From Arcobacter suis CECT 7833 (GTDB lineage Bacteria; Campylobacterota; Campylobacteria; Campylobacterales; Arcobacteraceae): a stretch of 64,000 bases of DNA. The notes beneath the pieces were generated by a model. That model worked only from the letters and a program-made list of their open reading frames with translations, had not been told where the DNA came from and did not search any database. The position numbers and the translations under genes were made by a program. Of the stretch, positions 8,539-17,627 are shown piece by piece; within the stretch, counting starts at the first letter, position 1, and each line of letters begins with the position of its first letter. The DNA lies in NCBI RefSeq assembly GCF_003544815.1, contig NZ_CP032100.1, forward strand, positions 186,001-250,000. The letters run 5' to 3'.

Positions 8539-9117
8539 ATGAAAACTCCTTTTGAAATTACTTGTGTAATTTTAAGTGGAGGCAAAAGTTCTCGAATGGG
8601 AGAAGATAAATCTCTTCTTCCCTTTTCAACTTCTAAAACTTTAATTCAATATCAATACGATAGATTAAAACCTTATTTTAAAAATATTTATATATCTTCG
8701 AAAGTAGATAAATTCGATTTCTTAGAAAAAAACTTCCTAATTTTAGATGAAAATAAAGATATCTTTTCACCAATATTAGCCTTAGATACAATATTTAAAA
8801 AATTTGAAAATCAAAAAATATTTATAATAACTGTAGATACACCACTTGTATCAATTGATTCTATATCTAAATTAATTGATGCTTCAATAAATTATGATAT
8901 TTGTATTGCACAAACAGAAAAAACACATAATTTATGTGGAGTTTTTTCTTCTAATATAAGTTTAACTATTAAAACTATGATTGAAAATGATATACACAAA
9001 ATTGCTTACTTAATAAATAAAAATAAAAATAAAATATTAAAGTTCCCTAATAATAGTGAGTTTCTAAATATTAATAATAAAGAAGAGTATGAGGAAAGTT
9101 TAAATTATATAATTTAG
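8539..9117 (+). CDS. mobA: Molybdenum cofactor guanylyltransferase
   Basis: Transfers GMP from GTP to molybdopterin to make the guanine-dinucleotide form used by DMSO-reductase-family enzymes such as nitrate and formate enzymes. It has 192 residues with the nucleotidyltransferase signature LSGGKSSRMGEDKSLL at the N-terminus and a metal-site TVDTPLVS near residue 115. It starts one base after the leuC stop, so it is very likely co-transcribed although the pathways are unrelated. The nucleotide-binding loop is intact. Confidence 0.92.
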   Translation: MKTPFEITCVILSGGKSSRMGEDKSLLPFSTSKTLIQYQYDRLKPYFKNIYISSKVDKFDFLEKNFLILDENKDIFSPILALDTIFKKFENQKIFIITVDTPLVSIDSISKLIDASINYDICIAQTEKTHNLCGVFSSNISLTIKTMIENDIHKIAYLINKNKNKILKFPNNSEFLNINNKEEYEESLNYII

Positions 9118-9176
9118 ACTTATAATAGTTAAAAGTAAAAATGAATCGTATATAAGTCTTCTATTATATCTTTTTT
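9116..9176 (+). promoter_or_regulatory. Two mutually exclusive hairpins between mobA and sqr
   Basis: AGACTTATA (9116-9124) can pair with TATAAGTCT (9151-9159), or TATAATAG (9121-9128) with CTATTATA (9161-9168) just before a T tract (TTTTTT). The two pairings share bases 9121-9124 and cannot form together. The second looks like a weak terminator for mobA. Whether the first is a functional antiterminator is speculative. Confidence 0.35.
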
Positions 9177-9219
9177 GTTATCCTAAGTTTATAGCTATTA
9201 TTAAAATAAAGGAAATAAA

Positions 9220-10689
9220 ATGATAAAGAATGAACTAGATAAGGCGCTAGAGCTAGTTGATTGCGAAATTAAAAAAGCTGGAATTTCAAGAAGAGAAGCT
9301 TTTAGATTAGCAGGACTTGGATCAGCTGCTTATTTAATGGGTGGCGGATCTGATGCAAATGCAGCAACAGAATTAAAAGCAAGTGATGCAACAGGAAAAA
9401 TATTAATTATTGGTGGAGGATTAGCTGGTATTTCTACTGCTGCAAGATTAGTTAATACTTTATCAAATCCTGATATTACAATAGTTGAACCAAATCCAAA
9501 ATCAGTATCTTATCAACCAGGAAGTACTTTAGTTGCAGCTGGAATTTATACAAAAGAAGATATTGATTATAATACAAAAGATTTTTTACCAAGTGGAGTT
9601 ACACTTTTAAAAGATAAAGCAATTGATTTTAATCCTGAAGCAAATAAAGTTGCCTTAGAATCAGGAGAAACTTTAAGTTATGATTTTTTAATTATTGCAG
9701 CAGGAATTGCATTAGATTTTGGTGCAATTAAAGGCTTAGAAGAGATTGGAGATGCATACACTGTTGGAGATGCATCTAAAATATTAAAAGTTTTTGGAAA
9801 TTCAGGAATAACATCTGTTTATAACATTGATTCATCAATTGCAATGTGGGAACAAACACAAAAATTCATTCAAAAAGCAAAAGATGGACAAAAAGTAAAA
9901 GGTATATTTACAGATCCTAATACTGCAATTAAATGTGGAGGAGCCCCTAAAAAAGTTATGTATCTTACAAATGCTAGATTAAATGAAGCAAATGCCAGAG
10001 CAAATGCCGAATTGACATTTTATACAGATTCTGGAAAATTATTTGGTGTAAAAGAATATGCCGATGCAATAGAAAAACAATTTATTGCAAGAGATATGAA
10101 ATGGAATTTCAATCATAATTTAACAAGTGTAGATATTGCTAAAAAAACAGCTACATTTGACAAACATTGGCAAGAAAAAGGTGCCTATGATAAAGATTTA
10201 GAAGAGTATGAAACAATTACTAAACATGAAAACATTGAAGTTCCTTTTGATTTATTACATATTACACCTCCTCAAAAAGCTCCTGATGAAATTGGAAAAT
10301 CAGCTATTGGTTCAACAAAAGGTTGGGTTCCTGTTGATAAAGAAACTTTGCAACATGTTAAATATAAAAATATTTTTTCTTTAGGTGATATTGCAGCTGT
10401 TCCTATGGGGAAAACAGGTGGAACAGTAAGAAAACAATATAAAGTTTTAGTTGATAATTTAGTTGCCGTTATGGAAGGAAAAGAGTCAACAGCTAAATTT
10501 GAAGGATATACAGTTTGTCCATTAATTACTGATATTGGAAAAGTTATGTTAGCTGAATTTAACTGGACTGCAAAACCAACTCCATCTTTTCCACTTGATC
10601 CTACACAAGAAAGATATATTTGGTGGTTACTAAAAGTTTATTTACTTAAACCTATGACACAGTATGGAATGTTAAGCGGTAAAGCTTAA
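9220..10689 (+). CDS. sqr: Sulfide:quinone oxidoreductase, type II, with Tat-like leader
   Basis: FAD enzyme that oxidises sulfide and passes electrons to the quinone pool. It has 489 residues. The N-terminus has SRREAFRLAG followed by a hydrophobic stretch ending in ANA, a Tat-type export signal, so it probably acts on the periplasmic face. FAD-binding motif: ILIIGGGLAG (near 65). Family motifs of the type II (mitochondrial-like) SQR are clear: YQPGSTLVAAG, the catalytic-cysteine motif IKCGGAPKKVMYL (near 245), and the second catalytic cysteine in GYTVCPLI followed by LAEFNW near the C-terminus. The tail RYIWWLLKVYLLKP is the amphipathic membrane anchor. It leads an operon with a small membrane protein and a triple-rhodanese protein, supporting a sulfide-to-sulfane-sulfur pathway. 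Confidence 0.88.
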   Translation: MIKNELDKALELVDCEIKKAGISRREAFRLAGLGSAAYLMGGGSDANAATELKASDATGKILIIGGGLAGISTAARLVNTLSNPDITIVEPNPKSVSYQPGSTLVAAGIYTKEDIDYNTKDFLPSGVTLLKDKAIDFNPEANKVALESGETLSYDFLIIAAGIALDFGAIKGLEEIGDAYTVGDASKILKVFGNSGITSVYNIDSSIAMWEQTQKFIQKAKDGQKVKGIFTDPNTAIKCGGAPKKVMYLTNARLNEANARANAELTFYTDSGKLFGVKEYADAIEKQFIARDMKWNFNHNLTSVDIAKKTATFDKHWQEKGAYDKDLEEYETITKHENIEVPFDLLHITPPQKAPDEIGKSAIGSTKGWVPVDKETLQHVKYKNIFSLGDIAAVPMGKTGGTVRKQYKVLVDNLVAVMEGKESTAKFEGYTVCPLITDIGKVMLAEFNWTAKPTPSFPLDPTQERYIWWLLKVYLLKPMTQYGMLSGKA

Positions 10690-10698
10690 GAGATCTAA

Positions 10699-10923
10699 AT
10701 GAAAAAAGAGTTATTAATTATTGTAAGTATATTGATTATTTTGACAATTGCTATGCATTACAAAGAGTTATTAACTCATCCAATTGAACATATATTTGAT
10801 TTACCAAAATCAGGAGCCTATGGTTTAGGAGGATTACATCCTCTTATTTTTACATTTGTTATTTATATACTAATTTTAATACCAAGATTTTTAATTAAAT
10901 TATTTAAAAGGAATTCAAAATGA
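10699..10923 (+). CDS. Small two-segment membrane protein of the sqr operon
   Basis: A 74-residue protein not recognised by family. Residues 4-20 (LLIIVSILIILTI) and about 50-66 (FTFVIYILILIPRFLI) are membrane segments; the loop between contains HPIEHIFDLPKSGAYGLGGLHP, and the tail is basic. It lies nine bases after sqr and its TGA overlaps the rhodanese ATG. The position suggests an anchoring or assembly role for SQR or the rhodanese, but no function is shown by sequence. Confidence 0.7.
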   Translation: MKKELLIIVSILIILTIAMHYKELLTHPIEHIFDLPKSGAYGLGGLHPLIFTFVIYILILIPRFLIKLFKRNSK

Positions 10924-12113
10924 ATAAGAGATTTAAGAGTTTAATCGTATCAAGTTTTCTTTTAATAGGAATAGGAAGTTTTTCGGCAGAAGTAGAAAAT
11001 CTTTCTGCGCCAACAGAAGCTGTTTTGGAATTAGTTAAAAAATATCAATTGGAACAAGTGGATTTTGATTATGTAAAAAAAGCCATAAATCAAGGTAATA
11101 AAAATGGTGTAAATGCAATTTTAATAGATGCTAGACCAGAAATAAAATATCAAAAAGGAACGATTCCTTCAAGTTTAAATATTCCAGATACAAAATTTGA
11201 TGAATACTATTCTGTATTAAAAGATATTCCAATGGACAAAGAACTTATAGTTTATTGTGGAGGATACAATTGTACAAAAAGCCCAATTGTTGCACAAAAA
11301 CTAAAAGATAAAGGTCATACAACTGTAAAAGTTTATTCAGGAGGAGAACCTGAATGGGCTAAATTGAGTTATCTTGAGATTGATACATCCGCTATAAAAA
11401 TATATCAAGAAAAGAATTCTGCATTTATTGTTGATGCAAGACCTTATGTAAAATTTTTACAAGAAACTATTCCTGGAGCAATTTCAATTCCAGATACAAG
11501 TTTAACTAAATTAATTGGAAGATTCCCAATTGATAAAAATGAGAAAATAGTTGTTTTTTGTGGAGGATATACTTGTGAAAAGTCACATATAATTGCTAAT
11601 AAATTAATATCTTTAGATTATAAAGATGTTATGGTTTATGCAGGTGGACTTCCTGCTTGGAAAGAAAGAGGTTTAAGTACTACGGCATCTGCAATTGATG
11701 AAAAAGTTAATGAAGTAACTCCAAAAAAAGAGCAATTTAGTAAAAATGGTTTAAAACTTGGAAATGATGAAGGAAGTGTTGATGGTGAGTGGCTAAAAAA
11801 ACAGATATTAGAAAATAAACTACCTTCATATATTCAAATAGTTGATGTTACTTCACCAAATGAGTTTAAAAATGGTCATATTAAAGGTGCTATTAATATT
11901 GAGGCAGCAAAATTAACTGCAAAAGAGTTATTTGAAAAGTTACCAAAAAATAAAACTATTGTATTTAATTGTACTGCAGGTGGAAGATCTATTGATGCTT
12001 GGTCTAAATTGAATGATGCAAAATTAGATATTAGTGAAATTTATTATTTTGACGCAAATATTTCTTGCAAAGATAATAATTGTAAAATTGATGTAAATGA
12101 ACCTTTATTATAA
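10920..12113 (+). CDS. Exported protein with three rhodanese domains
   Basis: Sulfur-transferase protein of 397 residues with a signal peptide (about 1-22, ending FSA). Three rhodanese-like domains follow one another: about 35-145 with active-site segment VYCGGYNCTKS, about 150-255 with VFCGGYTCEKS, and about 275-395 with FNCTAGGRS. Each keeps a cysteine at the active-loop position. The first two share the loop CGGYxCxKS, an uncommon sequence with two cysteines; the third is the usual CxxGxRS type. It is translationally coupled to the small membrane protein and downstream of sqr, so it is likely to handle the sulfane sulfur or polysulfide made by SQR in the periplasm. The exact acceptor is unknown. 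Confidence 0.88.
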   Translation: MNKRFKSLIVSSFLLIGIGSFSAEVENLSAPTEAVLELVKKYQLEQVDFDYVKKAINQGNKNGVNAILIDARPEIKYQKGTIPSSLNIPDTKFDEYYSVLKDIPMDKELIVYCGGYNCTKSPIVAQKLKDKGHTTVKVYSGGEPEWAKLSYLEIDTSAIKIYQEKNSAFIVDARPYVKFLQETIPGAISIPDTSLTKLIGRFPIDKNEKIVVFCGGYTCEKSHIIANKLISLDYKDVMVYAGGLPAWKERGLSTTASAIDEKVNEVTPKKEQFSKNGLKLGNDEGSVDGEWLKKQILENKLPSYIQIVDVTSPNEFKNGHIKGAINIEAAKLTAKELFEKLPKNKTIVFNCTAGGRSIDAWSKLNDAKLDISEIYYFDANISCKDNNCKIDVNEPLL

Positions 12114-12130
12114 TTTTTTTATAAAGGCAT

Positions 12131-12168
12131 AAAAAAAGGGTTAGAAGTAAAACTTCTAACCCTTTTTT
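12131..12168. terminator. Bidirectional terminator between the sqr operon and rplT
   Basis: GGGTTAGAAGT, an AAA loop and ACTTCTAACCC form an 11-bp stem with A7 on one side and T6 on the other. It serves the plus-strand sulfur operon and the minus-strand rplT, which converge here. Confidence 0.9.
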
Positions 12169-12184
12169 AGTGTTTTGTGCAAAT

Positions 12185-12541
12185 TTATTTTAGTGCAGAT
12201 TTAGCAGTTACTACTAAAGATGCAAATGCAGCAGAATCATTCATAGCCATATCAGCTAAGATTTTTCTATCTAATTCAATTCCAGATAATTTTAATCCGT
12301 TCATGAATCTTGAGTAGTTAATATCATTTAATCTACAAGCTGCATTGATTCTTATAATCCATAATTTTCTTATGTCTCTTTTTTTCTGTCTTCTATCTCT
12401 GAAAGCATAAACTAAAGATCTTTCTAATTGTTCTTTAGCTTTTCTAAAGTGTTTTCTTCTACCACTGAAAAAACCTCTAGCAGCTTTTAATACTTTTTTA
12501 TGTCTTCTTCTTCTTACAACACCAGTTTTAACTCTAGGCAT
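12185..12541 (-). CDS. rplT: 50S ribosomal protein L20
   Basis: Large-subunit protein that binds 23S rRNA and is needed for early 50S assembly. It has 118 residues, the usual length, with the highly basic N-terminal [17 protein letters not shown] and [19 protein letters not shown]. It is last in thrS-infC-rpmI-rplT. AGGAAA precedes the start. L20 is known to repress this operon in other bacteria; the leader between rpmI and rplT contains hairpins (CAGCAA/TTGCTG, CCATC/GATGG) that could take part, but the sequence does not show that it does here. Confidence 0.98.
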   Translation of the reverse strand: MPRVKTGVVRRRRHKKVLKAARGFFSGRRKHFRKAKEQLERSLVYAFRDRRQKKRDIRKLWIIRINAACRLNDINYSRFMNGLKLSGIELDRKILADMAMNDSAAFASLVVTAKSALK

Positions 12542-12619
12542 ATATATTTCCTTTCTTAACCATTATTTCTAATAAGGTGTCAGCAAATTGCTGAACTTTT
12601 CCATCATTTGATGGAGGGA

Positions 12620-12648
12620 CAAAAATTACTTAATTTTTTAAGTAATTA
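12620..12648 (-). terminator. Weak hairpin overlapping the rpmI stop codon
   Basis: On minus, AATTACTTAA pairs with TTAAGTAATT around a short A-rich loop and is followed by TTTTTG. The 5' arm starts inside the rpmI stop codon. It resembles an attenuator that could set the L35 to L20 ratio; the short T tract makes efficient termination doubtful. Confidence 0.45.
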
Positions 12649-12843
12649 CGCTTTACATAATGCTACAAGTATTCTTCCAGCGTCTGTTTTATGAACAGTT
12701 TTTGGTCCTCGTAGATTTCTTTTTCTTTTTTGAGTCATTTTTGTTAAGATGTGGCTTCTAAAAGCAGAACCTCTTTTAATTGACCCGTTTTTCTTCACTT
12801 TAAATCTTTTTAAAGCGCCACTAACAGTTTTCATTTTTGGCAT
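12646..12843 (-). CDS. rpmI: 50S ribosomal protein L35
   Basis: Small basic large-subunit protein of 65 residues ([18 protein letters not shown], then [16 protein letters not shown]). I start it at 12843, where AAGGAGG lies at ideal distance, rather than at an upstream ATG that would add 13 residues and has no ribosome site. A TATAAT about 50 bases upstream suggests an own promoter for rpmI-rplT, in addition to readthrough from infC. Confidence 0.97.
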   Translation of the reverse strand: MPKMKTVSGALKRFKVKKNGSIKRGSAFRSHILTKMTQKRKRNLRGPKTVHKTDAGRILVALCKA

Positions 12844-12895
12844 TGAAGAATCCTCCTTATAAATTTGCGTTTTCACATACATGAAAAAGTTTTGG

Positions 12896-12901
12896 ATTAT
12901 A
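12896..12901 (-). promoter_or_regulatory. -10 element upstream of rpmI
   Basis: TATAAT on the minus strand (12901-12896), 53 bases before the rpmI start and just after a hairpin that ends infC. It suggests a separate rpmI-rplT promoter. No clear -35. Confidence 0.45.
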
Positions 12902-12947
12902 CTTAAGATTTACTTATTATAAGTTTAAGATTAGATTTGTTTGGAGC

Positions 12948-12973
12948 AAAAGAAGAGTAAAACTCTTCTTTTA
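12948..12973 (-). terminator. Hairpin after infC
   Basis: AAAAGAAGAGT, a three-base loop and ACTCTTCTTTT form an 11-bp stem about 20 bases after the infC stop. The minus side ends in TTTT then GC, so termination would be partial. Confidence 0.6.
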
Positions 12974-12990
12974 ATTTGGAGTAAAATTTA

Positions 12991-13515
12991 TTAATTTTTT
13001 GGAAGAGCCATCATATTAACGTATCTTCCTTCTAGTTTTGGTTCTTTATCCATAACTGCAATATCTTCAATCATTGGCCAGATTTTATTTAAAACATCAA
13101 CACCAGATTGTGGATTAGCCATTTCTCTACCTTTTAGAAAAACTCTAAATTTAACATGATTTCCTTCTTCTATGAATTCTCTTGCATGTTTTACTTTATA
13201 ATTAACATCATTTTCAGCAATTTTAACAGAAAGTTTTATCTCTTTTACAACAATAACTTTTTGATTTTTTTTAGCTTCTTTTTTCTTTTTTTCTTGTTGG
13301 TATCTAAATTTACCATAATCCATGATTTTTGCAACTGGAGGTTTTCCATCAGGAGCAATTAAAACTAAGTCTAAACCTAAACTATCAGCAGTTTGAAGTG
13401 CTTCAGCTGTACTTATTATTCCATAATTAGTACCATCATCACCTGTACATCTCACTTCTTTTACTGTAATCATTTCGTTCATGATTACATCGTCTTTTCT
13501 TTTGTCTTTACTCAA
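12991..13515 (-). CDS. infC: Translation initiation factor IF-3
   Basis: Keeps ribosomal subunits apart and checks the start codon-initiator tRNA match. It has 174 residues, with the family motif [19 protein letters not shown] in the N-terminal domain, a [11 protein letters not shown] linker, and the C-terminal domain [23 protein letters not shown]. The start is TTG at 13515, overlapping the thrS TGA (TTGA), with GGGAG six bases upstream. Non-AUG starts on infC are common and in E. coli (AUU) mediate autoregulation; UUG here is weaker evidence for that. Confidence 0.96.
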   Translation of the reverse strand: MSKDKRKDDVIMNEMITVKEVRCTGDDGTNYGIISTAEALQTADSLGLDLVLIAPDGKPPVAKIMDYGKFRYQQEKKKKEAKKNQKVIVVKEIKLSVKIAENDVNYKVKHAREFIEEGNHVKFRVFLKGREMANPQSGVDVLNKIWPMIEDIAVMDKEPKLEGRYVNMMALPKN

Positions 13516-15320
13516 ATTTTGCTCCCGCTTATTATGTCATTTAGCATTGATATAAACTCATCTTTGCTCATGTTTGATTGTTCTCTAGTTCTTCTATTTC
13601 TTAAAGCAATAGATTTATTAGCAACCTCTTCATCTCCAATAACAACTATCATTGGAACTCTCTCTTTTTCTGCCATTCTAATTCTTTTATTTAAACTTTC
13701 GTTCATATTAAAGATTTTAGAATCTATACCATCTTCTACTAAAGCTTTTTGTAACTCTTTTGCATATTCAAGATGAGAATCTGCAATTGGAACAAAAATA
13801 ACTTGAGTTGGTGCAATAACAAATGGAAATTCACCAGCACAATGCTCAGTTAAAATACCAATAAATCTTTCAAAAGAACCTAAAATTGCTCTATGAATCA
13901 TAACTGGTTGTTCTTTTTCACCTTTGTCATTGATAAATTCAGCATTAAATCTTTGTGGTAAATTCATATCTACTTGAACAGTTCCACATTGCCATTTTCT
14001 ACCTATTGCATCAAGAATTTTAATGTCGATTTTTGGACCATAAAATGCTCCACCACCTTCATCAATTCCATATTCAATATTTTTTTCATTTAAAGCATCC
14101 ATAATTCCAGCAGTTGTTTTTTCCCAGAAAATATCATCACCAATCGCTTTTTCAGGTTTTGTTGAAACTTCAATCTCATATTTAAAATCGAACATTTTAA
14201 GAAGAGAATCAACGAACTCTAATACTTCAAAAATTACTTGTTTTATTTGGTCTTGTGTACAAAAGATATGTGAATCATCTTGAGTAAATTCTCTAACTCT
14301 AAATAATCCATGCATTGCTCCTGACATTTCATGTCTGTGAACAACACCATATTCAAAAAGTTTTTTTGGTAGGTCTTTATACGAAACTAAATTGTTTTTG
14401 AAAATTTGAATATGTCCAACACAGTTCATTGGTTTAATTCCATACTCTTGATCATCAATAGTAGTAAAATACATGTTTTCTTTATAGTTTGCATAATGTC
14501 CAGAGATTTTCCACATTTCTGCTTTTAAAATTTCAGGTCCTCGAACTGGTTCATAACCTCTAACTCTGTGAGCTTTATATAAAAGATGTTCAAGTTTACT
14601 TCTAAGTCTTGCACCATTTGGTAACCACATAGGAAGTCCTGCTCCCACATCATCATTAAATGTGAAAAGTTCAAGTTCAGTTCCAAGTTTTCTATGGTCT
14701 CTTTTTTTAGCTTCTTCAATCATTCTTGTGTAATCAAATAAAGCTTGTTTATCAAAAAATGCAATTCCATAGATTCTAGTAATCATCTCATTTTTTTCAT
14801 CACCACCAAGATAAGCACCAGCAACTCGTGTTAGTTTAAAACTTCTTATCATTCTAGTATTTGGTAAGTGAGGACCTCTACATAAGTCTTCAAAATCACC
14901 TTGTTTATATATTGTTAAGGTATCATCTTTGATATTTTTTAGAACAGCTTGTTTTAATTCATCATTTTTGAATTTTTCGAAAAACTCTTCTTTTGTGGTT
15001 TCATGTCTAGTAATAGGTAGTTTTCTATCTGCGATTTCTTTCATTTTCTTTTCAATAGTTGGTAAATCTTCATCTGAAATTTTACTTTCTATTTTAAAAT
15101 CATAATAAAAACCTTCTTTTACAACAGGTCCAACAAAGAATTTTGCTTCAGGATAAAGTTCTTTGATAGCTTGAGCCATCATGTGAGCACAAGAGTGTCT
15201 TAAAATATCTAAAGATTCTTTTGAATCATCAGCTTTAATCTCAACTCCTTGTATATTTAAAGCCAAAGCAGTTTGAAGGTCGTAGACTTGACCATCTTTT
15301 AATATACCAATAGGTTCCAA
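13512..15320 (-). CDS. thrS: Threonyl-tRNA synthetase
   Basis: Class II synthetase that charges tRNA-Thr. It has 602 residues: TGS domain (about 1-60), editing domain with [16 protein letters not shown] (about 65-220), a catalytic core with zinc ligands in PMNCVGHIQ and [10 protein letters not shown], motif 3 ([12 protein letters not shown]), and a C-terminal anticodon-binding domain (from about 500). The start is TTG at 15320 with AAGG upstream; the protein then begins [11 protein letters not shown]. It is first of the thrS-infC-rpmI-rplT cluster, transcribed leftward from the 104-base divergent gap before 15424. I see no threonine-specific operator or T-box. Confidence 0.97.
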   Translation of the reverse strand: MEPIGILKDGQVYDLQTALALNIQGVEIKADDSKESLDILRHSCAHMMAQAIKELYPEAKFFVGPVVKEGFYYDFKIESKISDEDLPTIEKKMKEIADRKLPITRHETTKEEFFEKFKNDELKQAVLKNIKDDTLTIYKQGDFEDLCRGPHLPNTRMIRSFKLTRVAGAYLGGDEKNEMITRIYGIAFFDKQALFDYTRMIEEAKKRDHRKLGTELELFTFNDDVGAGLPMWLPNGARLRSKLEHLLYKAHRVRGYEPVRGPEILKAEMWKISGHYANYKENMYFTTIDDQEYGIKPMNCVGHIQIFKNNLVSYKDLPKKLFEYGVVHRHEMSGAMHGLFRVREFTQDDSHIFCTQDQIKQVIFEVLEFVDSLLKMFDFKYEIEVSTKPEKAIGDDIFWEKTTAGIMDALNEKNIEYGIDEGGGAFYGPKIDIKILDAIGRKWQCGTVQVDMNLPQRFNAEFINDKGEKEQPVMIHRAILGSFERFIGILTEHCAGEFPFVIAPTQVIFVPIADSHLEYAKELQKALVEDGIDSKIFNMNESLNKRIRMAEKERVPMIVVIGDEEVANKSIALRNRRTREQSNMSKDEFISMLNDIISGSKI

Positions 15321-15430
15321 TAATTTCCTTTTTTTCTTAATTATTTATTAAATTACGATTATTTTACCTCAAACTGACTTAAACTAATTGAGATATAACT
15401 TAATTTAGTAAATTTTCGTTACAATTGAGC

Positions 15431-15946
15431 ATGATTTTAAACTTATCAAAAATAAAAACAGAAAGCCTATTGTTATTTTGTAAAGACTTGATTCTATCGT
15501 ACAAAGATAAAAAAGAGATAGAAAAATATGTTATGGATAAAGAGATAATTGAAAAATTTAATAATATTGGTAGTGATATGTTAAAGCAAATTTCAAATGT
15601 GACATATCCACAAAATTACTATTTAGAAAATAGAAAACATTATAGAGTCAAAGTAGTTTTAGATGGATACAATTTTATAAATAATGAGATATCAAAAAAT
15701 CTAAAACAAAATGAAGAGTTTAATCCTTCAATGCTTTATTTTTCACTTCTTGCTTTATGGTTTAAAGAGTTAAATAAAGAATCAAAATCAAAAGAGTATA
15801 TATATTTTATTCTTTATCCTTATTCAAATGTATATGATAAATTATTAGTTGAGATAAAAGATAAAGATTTTAAAATTTTAAATATAAAAATGATTGAGTT
15901 AGCCGAAAAAGTAATTTACAACTTTGATAAATATAGTTTTAGATAA
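15431..15946 (+). CDS. Hypothetical cytoplasmic protein
   Basis: A 171-residue protein of no family I recognise. It is rich in Lys, Glu and Asn, has no signal peptide or membrane segment, and has a central YRVKVVLDGYNF and a later EYIYFILYPYSNVYDKLLVEIKDKDFKILNI. The ATG at 15431 and a TTG two codons earlier are both without a visible ribosome site; I take the ATG. It is divergent from thrS and ends at a bidirectional terminator shared with the porin gene. Codon use matches its neighbours, so it looks like a resident gene. Confidence 0.7.
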   Translation: MILNLSKIKTESLLLFCKDLILSYKDKKEIEKYVMDKEIIEKFNNIGSDMLKQISNVTYPQNYYLENRKHYRVKVVLDGYNFINNEISKNLKQNEEFNPSMLYFSLLALWFKELNKESKSKEYIYFILYPYSNVYDKLLVEIKDKDFKILNIKMIELAEKVIYNFDKYSFR

Positions 15947-15968
15947 AAAGAGGATTTCTCCTCTTTTA
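15945..15968. terminator. Bidirectional terminator
   Basis: AAAAGAGGA, loop TTTC and TCCTCTTTT form a 9-bp stem with flanking A and T. It lies between the converging hypothetical gene (plus) and the DUF3373 porin gene (minus). Confidence 0.85.
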
Positions 15969-15969
15969 T

Positions 15970-17574
15970 TTAGAATTTATATCTCATATATGCTCTAATA
16001 TCTTGAGCTTCTTCTACTGGATTTTGACCTGCACTTTGAGCTTCAGCCATTGTCATAGGTGTACCATCTGCTCCAAAAAATGAATTTGAACCTGTATAAT
16101 CATAAGACATATATACATAACTAAGACCAAAACTTAAAGCATCAGTTAATTTTTGAGTTCTGTAAACTTCCCAAGCTTGACCTCTCGTTGCTATTTTGCT
16201 TCCAGCGTATGTATCTTCACCATAAGTCATAGGACGCCAGTATTTGCTTCCTTTATTCCATTCTAATCCAATTTTCGCACTATCTGGTAAAATAGGACAA
16301 GGTGCATTTACTCCTAACCAAACTGAAGTTCCTGTTTCAGAATCAGTTGAACCTAACATTCCTAAAGAATTTGGATTTGTTTTACTAGCCGCAAATGAAG
16401 CAAAAGCAATAGAATTATCTAAATAATCTGAAATACCATTTCCTATTCCTTCTGTTTTAAATAAAATTGTTGCAAAATCTATATCCCCAACATCTTTAAA
16501 TGATGGAGTCATTGTTTGCAAAGTATATGCATTATTCATATCAGGATTTTGTTTATAATTTTTATATGCACCATCAAAATTTTGTAAAGATTGCCTATCA
16601 AATCCAATTAAATTCCAAGCTTTTGCATAATTCATATGAACTGAATATTGTCCATTATCATAAGGAACAGCAATAAATCCTAACATATCAACATCAATAT
16701 TCTTTTCATCATCTGTTGAATATGCACCATTTGTATTGGCAGTAGCCATATCAAATCTAGGAGTTGCATTTGTTAAACCTCTTCCTCCACAGATTTTAAG
16801 CCAAGAACCTGTAAATCCTGTAACATTTTCCGTATCAAATTTTATTGAGAATCCATCAAATTCAACATCAACAGTGTGCGATAATGGAGAGTTCGCTGCT
16901 TGGTCATTTCTTATATTGATTGGTAATCCATCTGTTGAAGGTCGTCTTCCCACTGATGCTGACCAAGGAATATCTGTACCAAATAATCTCTCTTTTGTAT
17001 ATAACCAATAAGCTTCTTTTAGTTTGATTGTATTATCTGTAGCATTTTCATTTGTAACCCAATCAAAGTTTGCATAACCTGGATTTGTATTTGATTGAGA
17101 GTGATCTGCTGTATCTCCAAATGCTTTGTTATAAGATAATTTACCAAAAAACGATGAATTATCATCAGCTTTATATTTCGCACCTAACCATAATCTATTT
17201 GTTAAAAGTGCATTATTTTCAGACTTTGATCCATCAGCATGTTTATATTGAATATTATCAACTTGTGTTCGGAAATCTACATCCCATTTTAGATTATCTT
17301 GAGCACTTTGAACTTTTGCAGCTGTTGCTGTTTTAGAAACATTATCAAGTTTTTTTTCTATTTTTTCTATTCTTTTTTCATCTATAGCTGTAACTGTTGG
17401 TTGTTCAACTTTTTGTGTTTGTACAGTTTCTTGTGCAGCAACTTTTTTTTCTAAAGCTTCAATTTGAGCTTTTAATGCTTGAATTTGTTTAAACATTTCT
17501 GTATTAACATCACTAGAAAATGATGTTGTAGCAAATGCAGCAACACAAGATAATACGATTAAATTCTTTTTCAT
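15970..17574 (-). CDS. DUF3373-type outer-membrane porin-like protein
   Basis: Exported beta-barrel protein of 534 residues. It has a signal peptide (about 1-21, ending SFS), a coiled coil (about 28-95) rich in Lys, Glu and Gln that probably spans the periplasm, then a long barrel region with alternating aromatic strands (DVDFRTQVDNIQ, WLGAKYKAD, SWLKICGGRGL) and a C-terminal YMRYKF ending in phenylalanine, as outer-membrane proteins do. This layout is that of DUF3373 proteins, common in Campylobacterota; the substrate is unknown. It lies alone with terminators on both sides of the block. Confidence 0.85.
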   Translation of the reverse strand: MKKNLIVLSCVAAFATTSFSSDVNTEMFKQIQALKAQIEALEKKVAAQETVQTQKVEQPTVTAIDEKRIEKIEKKLDNVSKTATAAKVQSAQDNLKWDVDFRTQVDNIQYKHADGSKSENNALLTNRLWLGAKYKADDNSSFFGKLSYNKAFGDTADHSQSNTNPGYANFDWVTNENATDNTIKLKEAYWLYTKERLFGTDIPWSASVGRRPSTDGLPINIRNDQAANSPLSHTVDVEFDGFSIKFDTENVTGFTGSWLKICGGRGLTNATPRFDMATANTNGAYSTDDEKNIDVDMLGFIAVPYDNGQYSVHMNYAKAWNLIGFDRQSLQNFDGAYKNYKQNPDMNNAYTLQTMTPSFKDVGDIDFATILFKTEGIGNGISDYLDNSIAFASFAASKTNPNSLGMLGSTDSETGTSVWLGVNAPCPILPDSAKIGLEWNKGSKYWRPMTYGEDTYAGSKIATRGQAWEVYRTQKLTDALSFGLSYVYMSYDYTGSNSFFGADGTPMTMAEAQSAGQNPVEEAQDIRAYMRYKF

Positions 17575-17627
17575 GTTTTTCCTTTTTTTGTTTTTTACAA
17601 TTATAATTATGATTTAAAAAAAGCATT

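Noticed and set aside
12131-12168. Regulatory RNA between the sulfur operon and rplT
   Set aside because: Fully explained as a bidirectional intrinsic terminator.
13393-13776. Plus-strand open frame over infC and thrS
   Set aside because: Antisense to two conserved genes; low-complexity Phe/Ser-rich translation.
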